Origin: Darksidea phi
Lineage: Eukaryota > Ascomycota > Dothideomycetes > Pleosporales > Lentitheciaceae
DNA: 64,000 nucleotides
Assembly (NCBI GenBank): GCA_030770425.1
Contig: JASJFT010000005.1
Coordinates: 186,001-250,000, forward strand
Direction of reading: 5' to 3'
This document shows, piece after piece, positions 42,832-53,211 of the stretch (position 1 is its first letter; the number at the start of each line of letters is the position of its first letter). The position numbers and the translations under genes are program-made. Below the pieces are notes generated by a model, which was not told the origin of the DNA, did no database searches, and was given only the letters and a program-made list of their open reading frames with translations.

Positions 42832-43882
42832 ATGTCAACCCACCCGTCACATATCAAAACGCGTTTCCTGATCCTGTCCGATACGCACAACGCATCACCA
42901 CTTCAGAATGAGCCCAACGACCACTGTGCCTTCCGCCTGCCGCTGCCCAAGGCAGACGTGCTTCTGCACTGCGGCGACCTTACCATGGTCGGGCGGATGC
43001 ACGAATATGAGGAGACGCTGGAGATGCTGAAGGGAATCGATGCGGAATTGAAGTTGGTGATTGCGGGCAATCACGACATCAGTCTGGACGAGAAGTACTA
43101 TGAGCGAAAAGGACAGTACATGCAAATGTTGAGCGCTCCAGATGAGCATATGCCGCGCAGAGCGAGGGAGCTGTGGACTGGGGAGCGAGCACGAGAGGCC
43201 GGCGTTACCTATCTGGATGAAGGGACATACAGCTTCGCATTGGGGAATGGGGCGAAGCTGAGAGTACGTCTTCTTCGTTGCCGCTGTCATCTCGTCTATG
43301 ACGAGAGGCGAACATGTACTCAGAATGCCATAGGTCTATGCATCGCCCTACCAGCCCGAGTTCTGCGACTGGGCCTTCGCCTACTTCCGGAACCAGGACC
43401 GCTTCAACCCACCCCACCAAAGCACGCCAAATAGCGTTCCCATCGCCGAGAATCCCGTTCCCGACTTCCCAGCCGTCGACGTGATGATGACACACGGTCC
43501 ACCCATGGGCATACGCGACGAGACCACACAAAGCGAGCATGTAGGCTGTCAGCACCTTCTGCGAGCGGCGCGGCGTGGTAGGCCACAGCTATACTGCTTC
43601 GGACATATACATGAAGGGTGGGGCGCAGAGAGGGTCACGTGGAAAGAAGGACAGGGGCTCGATACGGAGCGGGAGACGCATGTTAAGGTGGCCGAGTGGA
43701 TCGAAGTTGATGACGATAAGATGGTTAGGGAGAGGGCGGCGGTTTTAGACATTAGTGCAGAGAGCGAAACGCCATTGGCATTTGGGAAAGAGACGTTGAT
43801 GGTAAATGCGAGTATTATGACGTCGACCTATAAACCGTGGCAGGGTCCTTGGGTGGTCGACCTGGACCTCGAAAAAGTTTGA
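42832..43882 (+). CDS. Metallophosphoesterase (MPPED-like)
   Basis: Two exons (42832-43263, 43334-43882) with a 70-nt intron give 326 aa. The calcineurin-type metal-binding motifs occur in order: SDTHN (Asp17, His19), LLHCGDLT (Gly48-Asp49), AGNHD (Asn80-His81), MMTHGPP (His198) and FGHIHEGWG (His235, His237). This is the two-metal phosphodiesterase/phosphatase site of the MPPED family. Family members act on cyclic nucleotides or other phosphodiesters, but the substrate here is unknown. There is no signal peptide, so it is probably cytosolic. The intron contains a short hairpin (43290-43306). Confidence 0.9.
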
Positions 43883-44150
43883 AGAAGAGGCATTCACACA
43901 GACCCGGGTCATTGGGGAGTTGATTTCTGAGCCCACTTAGTTGGACGGTGAGGGGCACAATTACCTAGAAGTGAGGATCAAGGTGACGGTACGAAGTCGA
44001 TAAAGCTCATCCACAGGAGACTCGTCATGCATTGTTACGGACTCAAAGCTGCATTGTGACGTGATTTGCGACGTAGTTTTGCGACTAATCAGACCTTGTA
44101 CCGCGCCCACTCGGGAGAAGTCCACCATCAAATTGTCTCCTCATTGACAT

Positions 44151-47100
44151 TCAATCCACACTGCCCCACTGTGCTCCCTCAATAGCAGGCCTCTCTTGCC
44201 TCAGGTTAGCATGTAACTTCGCACTCTCATCCATCCTCTTGGTAATCTGCATCTGTCGCTTAACATTCCTCTCATACAGCTCCTCTTTCTCCTTCAGCGC
44301 CTTCCTTTCCATGCCTGCCCTATATTCTACCTCGCCCTTTCTCGCTTCAATCAATCTGCTCTCATGCATTAAACTCGCTCTGTGCTTCCGGTCTTCGATC
44401 TGTTGGCGCAGGGCCGCTGCATCCCGCTCTTGCTCCTGGAGGAGGGTGTGCCACGCCGCCTTCTCGCTACGTTTCATTTGCTCGGCGGAACGGACGCGTT
44501 GAATTTCGAAATCATGTTTTTGCTGCTCGAGGGTCTGGTAATGTGCTGCTGAGGCCGACGCCGCTGCTAGTTCGGCGTCTCTTTTTTCCTGTGCGCGACG
44601 TAGGTGAGTTCTGTGGTGGTTCTCTTCGAGCATAAGGGCGTGTTCGGAGGACTCATGCGCGAGTCTGAGCGCGAGGCGGTGTTCTTTTTGGCGGTCAGCG
44701 AGGCGGGCGATGGGTGCTGGCATGCCGATTGCGCTTTCAGGCTGTTCAGCGCTTTCAGAATAATATTTTGGTTCGCAGCCTTTGTCACGAAGGAGATCAA
44801 GGAGGTCTCCACTATGCTGGACACGGCTAGGAGCTGGGACGAGTTCAACGTATTTCAGTGGAGAATACCAGAAACCGGAAGCATCAAGGAACATGTGTTT
44901 CTCGTCATTCAAGTCCTCCCATACTTCAGTTTCAAGAAGTCCTTCGGTAACTTCTAGTGCGCTGTGCGGGTTATCAAGAGCAAGGATAACTGTAGATCGT
45001 TCATTCCGGGCTTTGAATTTTGGGTTGGCTCCATTGTCGAGGAACAGCCGAATTAGCCGTCGTAGTTTTGTACGCTGGTTCCCATGCGTTACTTCAGCGT
45101 TCAAGCACAGCTCGCCGAGAGCACTTCTGCCACCATGTAACCGAGATGGGAAGTTTGGGCTGTGACCATGCTTGACTAGGATCGAGGCTGCGTCAAGATG
45201 TAAGCATCGAGCTGCTTCATGGAGACTGCCGTCATTCTTTAGCGCATGCGGAGCCAATGCTTGCACAACCGACGTGACGGAAGTGCTGCTGGCATAGAAA
45301 AGAGCAGATCGATTCCACTTATCCCGGAAGGACGGATCAGCACTACGTTGCAGGAGTGCCTGAACAACGTCTGGACGACTTTCGCGAGCTGCGAGCGTTA
45401 TGGGAGCGACCTCCGAAACGGGAGAGGGTCGAGAAGGAGACGCTCCAGCGTCCAAGAGCGCTAGGATGACGGAGCTTGATATCATCTTCTGTGGTTGCGC
45501 AAGAGCCCATACTAAAGCCGGAAGCGTCTCTTCGCCCGCAGCCGCATCGACTTCGCCAGCGACGGTGACGTCAGGATTGCAGCCATGTGCTAACAAGAAA
45601 GTGGCTAGAGCCTCACTTCGGGGATATCTTTCCAGAGCCAGAATCAATGTAGGCTTTTTATGAGGTTGATGCGGGCTAATGTCAAGGTCATCGGAGGTGC
45701 AACCGTAATCGACACATGCTTTCAAACTCCGGAGTATGAGTTGCTCGTCCAGGTTGGAAGCGATAAGCATTGGGACCATGGTGTGAAAACTAGGCTGATG
45801 GGTAAGAAGCTTTTCGAAGAGTGCATAATCGTTTCTTTGAGCCGCGAAAACGAAGCACATTCCATCCGCTACATTTACATCGGCATTGTACTGAAGGAGA
45901 AGATCCAGGATCGGCTCAATGTCCTTTCCTTGATTCGTCGGTTTTAACACCACGGGTAGCATTAAATCAATCGCGGGTTGCTCGACTCCGCGGGACAAAA
46001 GCTCCCGCGCAATCCGAAGGAAATTGGAAACGTTTTCCGCGCAAGACGGGGCGTTGAAATTGTGAAAAAGAAAGCGGAACGCTTTCGTGATGAGGGACCG
46101 GGGAGGCACGTATTTTCCGCCTAGCAGCAGTTTTACAAGCGTGGGTTTTCCAGAAGCTACTCCGGCCATGAGCGCTTCGCCATCATTGGCGTTCACTGAT
46201 GCTCCGTGCTCTAGTAGGATCTGGAGCATGGTGTTGTCATCTCTAGTAGCCGACCGTAGTGTTTCTGCCGCTAGCCCCTGGTCAAGAGCTTGCTGAGGGA
46301 TACCTTTTGTCAAGAGAAATCTCAGCAAGGGCGCCTTTTTCTCAGTACTGTCGATTGTGGTAGTTTGTTGGAAGGCCGGACCAAGCAGCCTTGCGTCGGC
46401 AGCTATGAGACGCTGAATAATATCCAAATTCTCCGGTCCTCCATTTACGGCTAGTTGAAGAGTCGAGATAGCTGGGCCGACTTCAATTCCGCGAGCAAGG
46501 AGAAGCTCTATCATGGGGAGGGTTTCTGGACGGCGACCTTCACGTGCATCAAAAACCAAAGGTAGCGCAGCAGAAGTTATTACAAGTGATGGCCTTGCAT
46601 CACAAAGCAGACGCAAGACCGCCACATCGGCTTGCATAACAGCAAGCCTGATAACCTTCCCGTTGTCGTGGCCCACATCTGCGCCATGACGAACGAGCTC
46701 AGTGATTAGGGCTACATCCCTTGAGGTTGAAGTGTCCGCAACTGCATCGATTAACGCTTGGTTCACTTCCGGACCGCGCGCACCGTGTGCAAGAAGTAGC
46801 TTTATGAGCTCTAGCCTTTCGGAAGCTGTGTACCCGGAGGGTATGAGAGGAATGACTGTGGCCAAGGATTGTGGTGCAGTAGGCTGCGAGTTGAGCAGTG
46901 CTCGTAAACTTTGCAAATCTCTCCGCGCAACTGCAGCCTGAATAGCGCTCATGCTTCCTGACATCGGCATACCAACGTTGAGAAGTAGATTCATCAGTGC
47001 AGCATCGCCATCTTCCACTGCGCGTACTAACCAGCTTTGAACAGGCTTTCCGTTTGCACCTTTCCTTATAAGTGCACTGATGACATGGAGTCTTTCGGAC

Positions 47101-48299
47101 TTGGAAGCACTCAAAGGCACAACGGCGAGGGCGACAGACGCCTGGGCTGGCGATATTGAAGTGTCGAGGATGGCATCTACGAGCGTCCAGCTTGAGTGGG
47201 CAATCGCGGTCCTCAAACACTCGGCGTCATTCGTACTTGTAGATACGCCGCAGCGGACTAAAAATTCAGCCATTGAAGTGTCGTTGTTCTTGGTAGCCGC
47301 AATCAATAGTCCGTCTAAGCCGGGTGCTGTGGCAGGTAGTCCACAGCAGAAGAGAAGCTGTAGAACCTGTTGCAGTTCCTGGGCTGTTGGCATCGTCAGG
47401 GCGGGTTCAAGCAGTCGCTGAAGAGACGGTGGCGTTAGAGGGATCGGGCCAGCAACAAGCGCAACGGCTAATCGATATTCGCGCTGTGAGATGGCCATGT
47501 TGAGAGCACTTGCTCCGTCAAAATTCGGGTCCGCGCCATGTCCTATGAGCAGCGACAGAATTGGCTCGGACTTCTGCTGTACTGCTGCTGGGAGACATGA
47601 GGAGATGACCTTGGGTTGAAGAGCCTTCGGAGCTCTCAGCAGCAGTCGAATGAAGTGTAGATCGTTCGCTCTGACCGCATCTGCAAGAGCATTGGGAAAT
47701 TTATTTATGTCTGCGCCGTGACGGAGAAGTTCTTGCACGCAGAGAGAATCGTTCGCAGCGATGGCAGCTTTTAAGCCTTCGTCCAAAGTGGTCTGGTCGG
47801 CACCGGAGCTTGCTAGTAAGCTAACGGAGTCGAATCTTTTGACGGTAGCCGCTCGCTGCAAAACGGTGCTACGCCTTCGTTCGGTAGCGTTGGACTGCTT
47901 GTTCCCCTTGTTCTTCTTCCTACTCGCCGGTTCGATGAAGTTGACCTTGGCTCCAAAATTGAGAAATGCTTGCACTAGGCCTGGGCCTGCTGCAGGCTTA
48001 TCGATGACGTCCGAAAGAGCGTGGTCTAGTTCTTCTTGTGAGAACGACCAGGAGCTGGTATCCTGCAGCTTTTCTTTCTCCTTGGAGCTTTTGAAGATGC
48101 GTTTCAGCTGTTTACTGGGATCGCGGTATTCGGGGTCGTTTACCCTCCGCTCGACAAGTATCTGGCGAGCTAGTGCATGGTCATTGTCGCTGGCGAGAAC
48201 TGCAGGCTGCGTAGGGGCCGGCAGACAAGGCTGGCGCTCAAGGACAGGGTTGACGCCAGAGTCTCGGATCAACTCCTGCAGACTGCGTCTTCCCTTCAT
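44151..48299 (-). CDS. Large ankyrin-repeat protein with C-terminal coiled coil
   Basis: Single exon of 4149 nt, 1382 aa. From about residue 150 to 1150 there are many ankyrin-like repeats of roughly 33-37 residues, with family traces such as LLASSGADQTTLDEGLKAAI, LLRHGADIN, LLIGHGADPNFDGASALN, LLLAHGARG, LLEHGASVN, LLDAGASPSRPSPVSEVAPITLAA and LLQRSADPSFRDKWNRSALFYA. Many repeats are degenerate and lack the DGxTPLH turn, giving a long solenoid. The last 170 residues are a highly charged helix (RRAQEKRDAELAAASASAAH and onward), ending in EGAQWGSVD. The N-terminus is basic. It is probably a scaffold. No enzyme domain is seen. A 4.1-kb frame without introns stands out in this intron-containing region. 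Confidence 0.85.
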   Translation of the reverse strand: MKGRRSLQELIRDSGVNPVLERQPCLPAPTQPAVLASDNDHALARQILVERRVNDPEYRDPSKQLKRIFKSSKEKEKLQDTSSWSFSQEELDHALSDVIDKPAAGPGLVQAFLNFGAKVNFIEPASRKKNKGNKQSNATERRRSTVLQRAATVKRFDSVSLLASSGADQTTLDEGLKAAIAANDSLCVQELLRHGADINKFPNALADAVRANDLHFIRLLLRAPKALQPKVISSCLPAAVQQKSEPILSLLIGHGADPNFDGASALNMAISQREYRLAVALVAGPIPLTPPSLQRLLEPALTMPTAQELQQVLQLLFCCGLPATAPGLDGLLIAATKNNDTSMAEFLVRCGVSTSTNDAECLRTAIAHSSWTLVDAILDTSISPAQASVALAVVPLSASKSERLHVISALIRKGANGKPVQSWLVRAVEDGDAALMNLLLNVGMPMSGSMSAIQAAVARRDLQSLRALLNSQPTAPQSLATVIPLIPSGYTASERLELIKLLLAHGARGPEVNQALIDAVADTSTSRDVALITELVRHGADVGHDNGKVIRLAVMQADVAVLRLLCDARPSLVITSAALPLVFDAREGRRPETLPMIELLLARGIEVGPAISTLQLAVNGGPENLDIIQRLIAADARLLGPAFQQTTTIDSTEKKAPLLRFLLTKGIPQQALDQGLAAETLRSATRDDNTMLQILLEHGASVNANDGEALMAGVASGKPTLVKLLLGGKYVPPRSLITKAFRFLFHNFNAPSCAENVSNFLRIARELLSRGVEQPAIDLMLPVVLKPTNQGKDIEPILDLLLQYNADVNVADGMCFVFAAQRNDYALFEKLLTHQPSFHTMVPMLIASNLDEQLILRSLKACVDYGCTSDDLDISPHQPHKKPTLILALERYPRSEALATFLLAHGCNPDVTVAGEVDAAAGEETLPALVWALAQPQKMISSSVILALLDAGASPSRPSPVSEVAPITLAARESRPDVVQALLQRSADPSFRDKWNRSALFYASSTSVTSVVQALAPHALKNDGSLHEAARCLHLDAASILVKHGHSPNFPSRLHGGRSALGELCLNAEVTHGNQRTKLRRLIRLFLDNGANPKFKARNERSTVILALDNPHSALEVTEGLLETEVWEDLNDEKHMFLDASGFWYSPLKYVELVPAPSRVQHSGDLLDLLRDKGCEPKYYSESAEQPESAIGMPAPIARLADRQKEHRLALRLAHESSEHALMLEENHHRTHLRRAQEKRDAELAAASASAAHYQTLEQQKHDFEIQRVRSAEQMKRSEKAAWHTLLQEQERDAAALRQQIEDRKHRASLMHESRLIEARKGEVEYRAGMERKALKEKEELYERNVKRQMQITKRMDESAKLHANLRQERPAIEGAQWGSVD

Positions 48300-48518
48300 G
48301 ATGCTTTGGTCTGTGGTCGTAGCCGACAGAGGAAAAAGAGCAAGGCATTGTGCTTAGGGAAGTCGCCAACGCGGCTTTAGAGTCGCCATCAAGACACCAC
48401 GTAAGGTTGAGGCTGAGTATCGGTAGACAACGAGAGGGGCTAAGCTTCCAAGGTTTGAACGGATGCATGTTTACGCGGCAGCTTAGTCATGCTATGGTTC
48501 GGATGATGTCGGCGCTGC

Positions 48519-48562
48519 ATCCTCATCCTCATCTTCGTCTTCGTCTTCTTCATCTTCATCTC
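48519..48562. repeat. Imperfect CAT/CTT trinucleotide tract
   Basis: Alternating CATC, CTTC and GTCTTC-type triplets over about 44 nt of non-coding DNA upstream of the ankyrin gene. Confidence 0.6.
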
Positions 48563-49405
48563 AATCTCCACAATCTCTCATCGGTTGCCTCGGCTGTGAC
48601 TCTTGCGACGCTGCTGTCATGCAGGGCTCTTCACCGTTGTCTCACGCTATCTGGCCGCATCGGACCTTCTGCGGACCCATGTCCTCCGCGTTCCTCGTGT
48701 GGGAGGACAGGAAGCCCCTAGCAATCGAACTCCGAACATCTTGATTCGAAGGACCAATAAGGCGTAAACAGCGCCTGTTTCACGAACGGTGAAGCAATCC
48801 GTTCGTTTTCTGCCGCTGTCGAGCCGTGTTTCATCTGTACCGCGAACTCTGCTACAGGCACTGTTTCGTAGGCGCGTGCTCCTCCGCTAGTTTGCTCTTG
48901 CGCGCAAACTCCCAAGCTTCAACCCGTCTTCGACATCCCCGCACATAGCTACCAGAACGTATGACTTGGCGCAGCTATTCAAGGATCTGGCTATTGCGTT
49001 TTAATCGGAACCCCGGACTTTAACCCTTGCTGGCCTAGACGCACGCAATGTTCATTAGTTTTTCCCGTCCTACACGGCAACTACTGCTGTCAGCGCACAT
49101 GGATACGACAGACGGACGGCCTTATTACCCACAACATCAAACACTGTCACCATGTCCAGGCTGCTTGGTGTGTTTGACAGTGCCTTCCTGCAGAAGGTTT
49201 CTGAAGGCTGACCACCTCCTCAATATATCGATATTCCGCTTCTGGACCGGGCCGATGCTCTGACTGCAAATATATATTCAGGCTGTAGGCCTCATCAAGC
49301 GCCCAACTCACACACCCTCGCTAGTATAGCTTTTTAGGAAACATTCCCTATCTTTTCCATCGCATTCGCTTCTTAGGGCTCAGGTAGCTCCTCGTTTCGT
49401 TGAAC

Positions 49406-49412
49406 ATATATA
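49406..49412 (+). promoter_or_regulatory. TATA box of the DUF3455 gene
   Basis: A TATATA-type sequence about 50 nt upstream of the ATG at 49462. Confidence 0.45.
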
Positions 49413-49461
49413 CCCTCTTTTTTATCGCTCCACGAGCTCAACAAACGCTTCCCACTCATTC

Positions 49462-50118
49462 ATGATGCATACGTCCTTCACTATCGCGGCTCTTACCCTC
49501 CCCTTCGCCCTTGCTGCACCGTACCGACTTCCCAGCGAGATATTTGGCCGTCAAGACAATGGCTCTTGCGACCTTTCCAGCATCCAACAACCCACCAACA
49601 CTATGACGCCACCCACCGCTGACCTTGAGCTCGCACTCATCGCGCGTGGCCGCGGTACCCAAAACTACACCTGCGCAGATGCCGCTGCAAAGCCGGTTGC
49701 CATCGGAGCTGTCGCCGACCTATTCAATGCCTCTTGCACTGTCGCCAGTGGCAATCTTGGCTCCATAGCCGAAGAAGGCATTGGTATGCACTTCTTTGTT
49801 GACGCAACCACTCCCGAATTCGACATCATCGGTCTCGGAGAGACGCAGGTGAAGAAGGTGGAATCTATGGCCGCACCCCAGGCCGTGAATGTGCCTTGGC
49901 TCAGGCTCGAGGCCCAGCAGCAGGGTACTACATCTCCGGTGAAGCAGATCTACCGACTGAACACTGTTGGTGGTGTGGCGCCCGCCAACTGCGAGGGACA
50001 GGAGGCAAATAGCGTGGTTACGGTGACTTACGAGGCCGAGTACTGGGTCTATGCCTCGACGGAGGAATTGGCTGCGCGGAAGAAGAAGAAGAGAAGCGTG
50101 GCCATGCCTGTGGCTTAA
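49462..50118 (+). CDS. Secreted DUF3455 protein
   Basis: Single exon, 218 aa. A signal peptide (MMHTSFTIAALTLPFALA, cut near AAP) is followed by the DUF3455 family pattern TADLELALIARGRGTQNYTC, which usually carries a paired later Cys. Further family marks are AVADLFNASC, MHFFVDATTPEFDI and LRLEAQQQG followed by KQIYRLNTVGGVAPANC. The C-terminus is strongly basic (ARKKKKRS). DUF3455 proteins are fungal cell-surface or secreted proteins of unknown activity, sometimes expressed on plant tissue or in conidia. A TATA box is just upstream. It is convergent with the next secreted gene. Confidence 0.83.
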   Translation: MMHTSFTIAALTLPFALAAPYRLPSEIFGRQDNGSCDLSSIQQPTNTMTPPTADLELALIARGRGTQNYTCADAAAKPVAIGAVADLFNASCTVASGNLGSIAEEGIGMHFFVDATTPEFDIIGLGETQVKKVESMAAPQAVNVPWLRLEAQQQGTTSPVKQIYRLNTVGGVAPANCEGQEANSVVTVTYEAEYWVYASTEELAARKKKKRSVAMPVA

Positions 50119-50363
50119 TTGCCGACAGGTGACGCCGCATCGTATTATGACCAGAGAGTGGCTGAGATGAAGCTTGCCTAGTGGTTCGATGGCCGGAATT
50201 TCGATTCTTTGCATAGGATTTTGTATATGAAAAGCATGGTTTCTACTGTAGCAATACGTACCAGCGTCGTGGCCTGGAAATGGCCTCGATGATTCTTACT
50301 CTACACGCATCCACTGATCGTGCGAAAAAACTATATCCCACCCAATAGACTATAATCCCCCGC

Positions 50364-50980
50364 TTATTCCGCCATATAGCACTGAAATGCGCGTATCTTG
50401 TCATTGAAATCGCCCTTCTCCGTAGCGAGTAAGTTGTCATTACCCTGACTCCCTAGCGTGATGGAGGTAGTGCCATCGCTGAAATCGCGACATACAGCGT
50501 TCCTTTACCCATTAGCATTTTACTCTCGGTACAATGCAAGGGGGGGAAGGAGAGACGAACTTGTAGAACACACATGAGAAGCCTGGATCGGGTCTGACAG
50601 AAGACGCACTCCCATCTAGCCTCACGCACTCGTCGGTGCCGAGATTATATGTTTTGATCTCGCATCTACCGCCCCAGAAGACGTGTTCGCAGACGTAGAC
50701 CTGTCACGGGGGGATCAGCTCCGCATCGCATTACCCACTCGAGAACCTGACCTTTCAAGAGGTTGGAACTTACGCTAGCTTGCCCGCCGACACCAATTGA
50801 ATCTGTCCGCTTCCACGCTAGCATAGATGTATGGATACCTGCCCTTGCGTTTTCTCGTCGTGTGGATCGGTGGGCGATGTCTTGCGGGGCTGCTACTACG
50901 TGGTGAGGTAGCGAGAGGTGCGGCTGCGGAAGCGCCAGGGCAGTCGTAACGGGGACGTAGAGGAACGAGAAGGATTTCAT
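50364..50980 (-). CDS. Small secreted Cys-rich protein, beta/gamma-crystallin-like (effector candidate)
   Basis: Three exons (50980-50774, 50700-50561, 50502-50364) with introns of 73 and 58 nt give 161 aa. The start was set at the ATG (50980) that opens a signal peptide (MKSFSFLYVPVTTALA); another ATG five codons upstream is possible. After a basic linker (STRRENARAG) comes a compact Cys domain: VYVCEHVFWGGRC, DECVRL, GFSCVFYK, AVCRDF and a final FQCY, six Cys in all, three disulfides expected. The order VYVCxxxxWxGxC...C...C resembles the small secreted crystallin-like proteins seen in many fungi. It may be an effector or antimicrobial; nothing direct supports either. Confidence 0.7.
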
Positions 50981-51889
50981 CAGTAGAGCCCTCATATTTC
51001 TCCACCGATTTGGACCTAAAGAAGAAGAACGTCTTGGATAGCTTTGATGAACTGTGGTGGTGTAGGGGCATTTAGTGAGGGGACGCGAGGGCAGAGCACT
51101 TTTGCAATCGATGGTGTTGTGTAAAATGCGGGCAGTAAATGCAATATATGGGCGGAAGCTAGTAAAAATGCCCTAGACCACATTCTTCTCTATATCCTAC
51201 AGACCTTCTCATTGTACCCAGCTACCCATCACTACCCAAGCAAGGCAGCCTCACGAACAGTGCCCATACGCTCTATTGGCGTCCGTCTCGTCTTGATTTT
51301 CACTCGATTGTCGGGCTGCGCTAGCTCCCTTCTGGGGCAGGATCGGGGACTATGTTTGGGTTACATGGACGGATGTAGCACGCGGATAGGTTGCATGTAT
51401 GCCGTGCGTGGCAAGACCTGAAGCTATCGGGTCGAGATGGTATTTGAGAAGACAATGGAGGGCGCGTAACGTGTCATTGCTGGTGTGGAGGCGATTGTGC
51501 GGAGTGTTCTTCGCCATTTTAATGGTTAGTACTAGCATGTGTTTGACAGTTAGGGCCCGACAGAATCGATTTGAATGACTTGTTGACCATCTTGGTACCA
51601 ATGCGTAACAGTCACGACGTCGTGCGCTGTCGCACGACAGTGATGGGTCGGATCTCTGACATATGACAGTTTCGACGTGCGACGGAGCCAGAAGACGACG
51701 AGTCAGATAAATGAGAGGAGAGGTCCCCTTGCGTGAGAAGTTTAGTCTATTCGATAGCGTAGCAAGTCCAGGTTACACGTACGACAATGGACTCGAGAAA
51801 GGGTGGTATCTGCGCCATGGAAACAAGAGGACGGAACGGGAAAGGCTATGCCTGTGCCACAAGAGTCGGCAAAAACCGGATGTGCGTGT
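50981..51889. other. Intergenic region, 0.9 kb
   Basis: Promoter of the crystallin-like gene at the left; no supported gene in the rest. Confidence 0.4.
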
Positions 51890-52993
51890 TTATGAAACTG
51901 ACTTGTCGGGCGCGTCTGGTCGTTCAGGTTCGTAACTTGTCTCGCCGAGCATGCTAGAGTGCGCAGGCGCGGCTGGTGTCGCAGCCGGGGCCGAGCCTCG
52001 AGCGGCGGCGGCGTGCAATCGTTGGTCCAGTGCCTTGAGCGCGAGTGCTCGTCTTCGCTCGGCCTCGGCGCGAGTTGCGCCGCCCTTTCCGCCGCGACTG
52101 TTGGGGTTCATGATGCTGGGGAGACCGCCCTCGGCACGCGCGCTCGCCTGCTCGTTACCGGCATCGATGTCGTCGGCGGAGAAGGGCGTGCAGACTCGTA
52201 GAGATATAAGTGCGTCGTAGATCTGGTCTGCGATCTTGCCGATAGGCGTCTGGAGAGGCTCGGGGAAAAAGTGAGCGAAGGAGAAGGTGTCGGAAGCGTC
52301 GCCCTTGATCACAGAGCCATCGCCCGTAGCGGCCGAGGAAAGCGAGGGGCTGACGCGATAGAAGCGCAGATAGATCCAGGAGGTGATGAAGCCGAACCAG
52401 GCCAAGAACATGGCCGTCTCGGTGCCCAGTGCAAGGCCGGATATGGTGTTGGCGAGGAGGAAGATGGCGGGAAAGTGCTTGACGCGCATGCGTACGAGAC
52501 CCTTGGCGATGGCGACCGTGTGCTCGGGGACGAGCTGCTTGAAGGCGACGAGGAAGCCGGCCTGGATGGCGATGCCACCGGAGATGGTGGTGGACAGGGC
52601 GGCGGCGTTCTTGGAGAGCAGGTAGCCCATGATGTAGAGCAGGAAGCTCAGCAGGTTGGGGATCATGGCAACGAAGAGGATGAACTTGGCGAACTCGGGC
52701 GAGCCCCAGGCGCGCTCGAGGTAGCGGCCGCCGTAGAAGACGGTGAGGCCGGTGACAACCAGACCGAGCACGTTCTGCTCGACGACGGTGGCCAGCAGGA
52801 AGGTCCAGAGATAGAGCGGCACCGACTGGCCGGGGACGATGCTGAGGTAGGGCACGCCATTGCCGACGCCGAGCAGCGGCTGCTCGACTTTTTGGACGAG
52901 GGAGAGGTTGGGACGCAGGGCGAAGTTGAGCAGCGTGCACAGGACGAGGGCAGCGAGCAGGCTGCGGGTGAGAGGCGGCAGGTTGAGGCGCAT
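51890..52993 (-). CDS. TMEM115 / DUF1751 rhomboid-like Golgi membrane protein
   Basis: Single exon, 367 aa. Family: TMEM115/PL6 (DUF1751), a rhomboid-like fold without catalytic Ser/His. Hydrophobic helices are visible: LTRSLLAALVLCTLLNFAL, YLWTFLLATVVEQNVLGLVVTGLTVFY, FILFVAMIPNLLSFLLYIMGYLL, ISGGIAIQAGFLVAFKQL, HFPAIFLLANTISGLALG and AMFLAWFGFITSWIYLRFYR. The motif GGRYLERAWGSPEF and the WIYLRFYR segment are family marks. TMEM115 is Golgi-localised and takes part in retrograde transport. The C-terminal 150 residues are cytosolic, Ala/Arg-rich and disordered. Divergent from the LisH/WD40 gene, 218 bp between ATGs. Confidence 0.88.
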   Translation of the reverse strand: MRLNLPPLTRSLLAALVLCTLLNFALRPNLSLVQKVEQPLLGVGNGVPYLSIVPGQSVPLYLWTFLLATVVEQNVLGLVVTGLTVFYGGRYLERAWGSPEFAKFILFVAMIPNLLSFLLYIMGYLLSKNAAALSTTISGGIAIQAGFLVAFKQLVPEHTVAIAKGLVRMRVKHFPAIFLLANTISGLALGTETAMFLAWFGFITSWIYLRFYRVSPSLSSAATGDGSVIKGDASDTFSFAHFFPEPLQTPIGKIADQIYDALISLRVCTPFSADDIDAGNEQASARAEGGLPSIMNPNSRGGKGGATRAEAERRRALALKALDQRLHAAAARGSAPAATPAAPAHSSMLGETSYEPERPDAPDKSVS

Positions 52994-53211
52994 GGCGGCG
53001 GCGGAGAGGGGGGTGGAGGAGAGAAGAGTAGTTCAAAGGTTAGACAGTTGCGGACGACGCCAGGCTAGGACCCCTGCTGGCTTGGCGGGGCCCACGGTCG
53101 CGCATCCGAACTCATCAATGTCCCGTCGGCCATCTCCAACGTCTCTAACCTACCTCTCCCCTCTGCGCATCCCCCAAACCCCCACCCTTCACACTCCACC
53201 GACCATGCGCC

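Larger units (their letters stand above)
48300..49461. other. Intergenic region, 1.2 kb
   Basis: Contains the ankyrin gene promoter, a pyrimidine-rich low-complexity tract (48519-48562) and the promoter of the DUF3455 gene at the right end. No gene is supported. Confidence 0.45.

Noticed and set aside
52155..53036. 293-codon minus-strand frame overlapping the TMEM115 gene in another frame
   Set aside because: It is highly Arg/His/Pro-rich, as expected for a GC-rich shadow frame, and has no family features.
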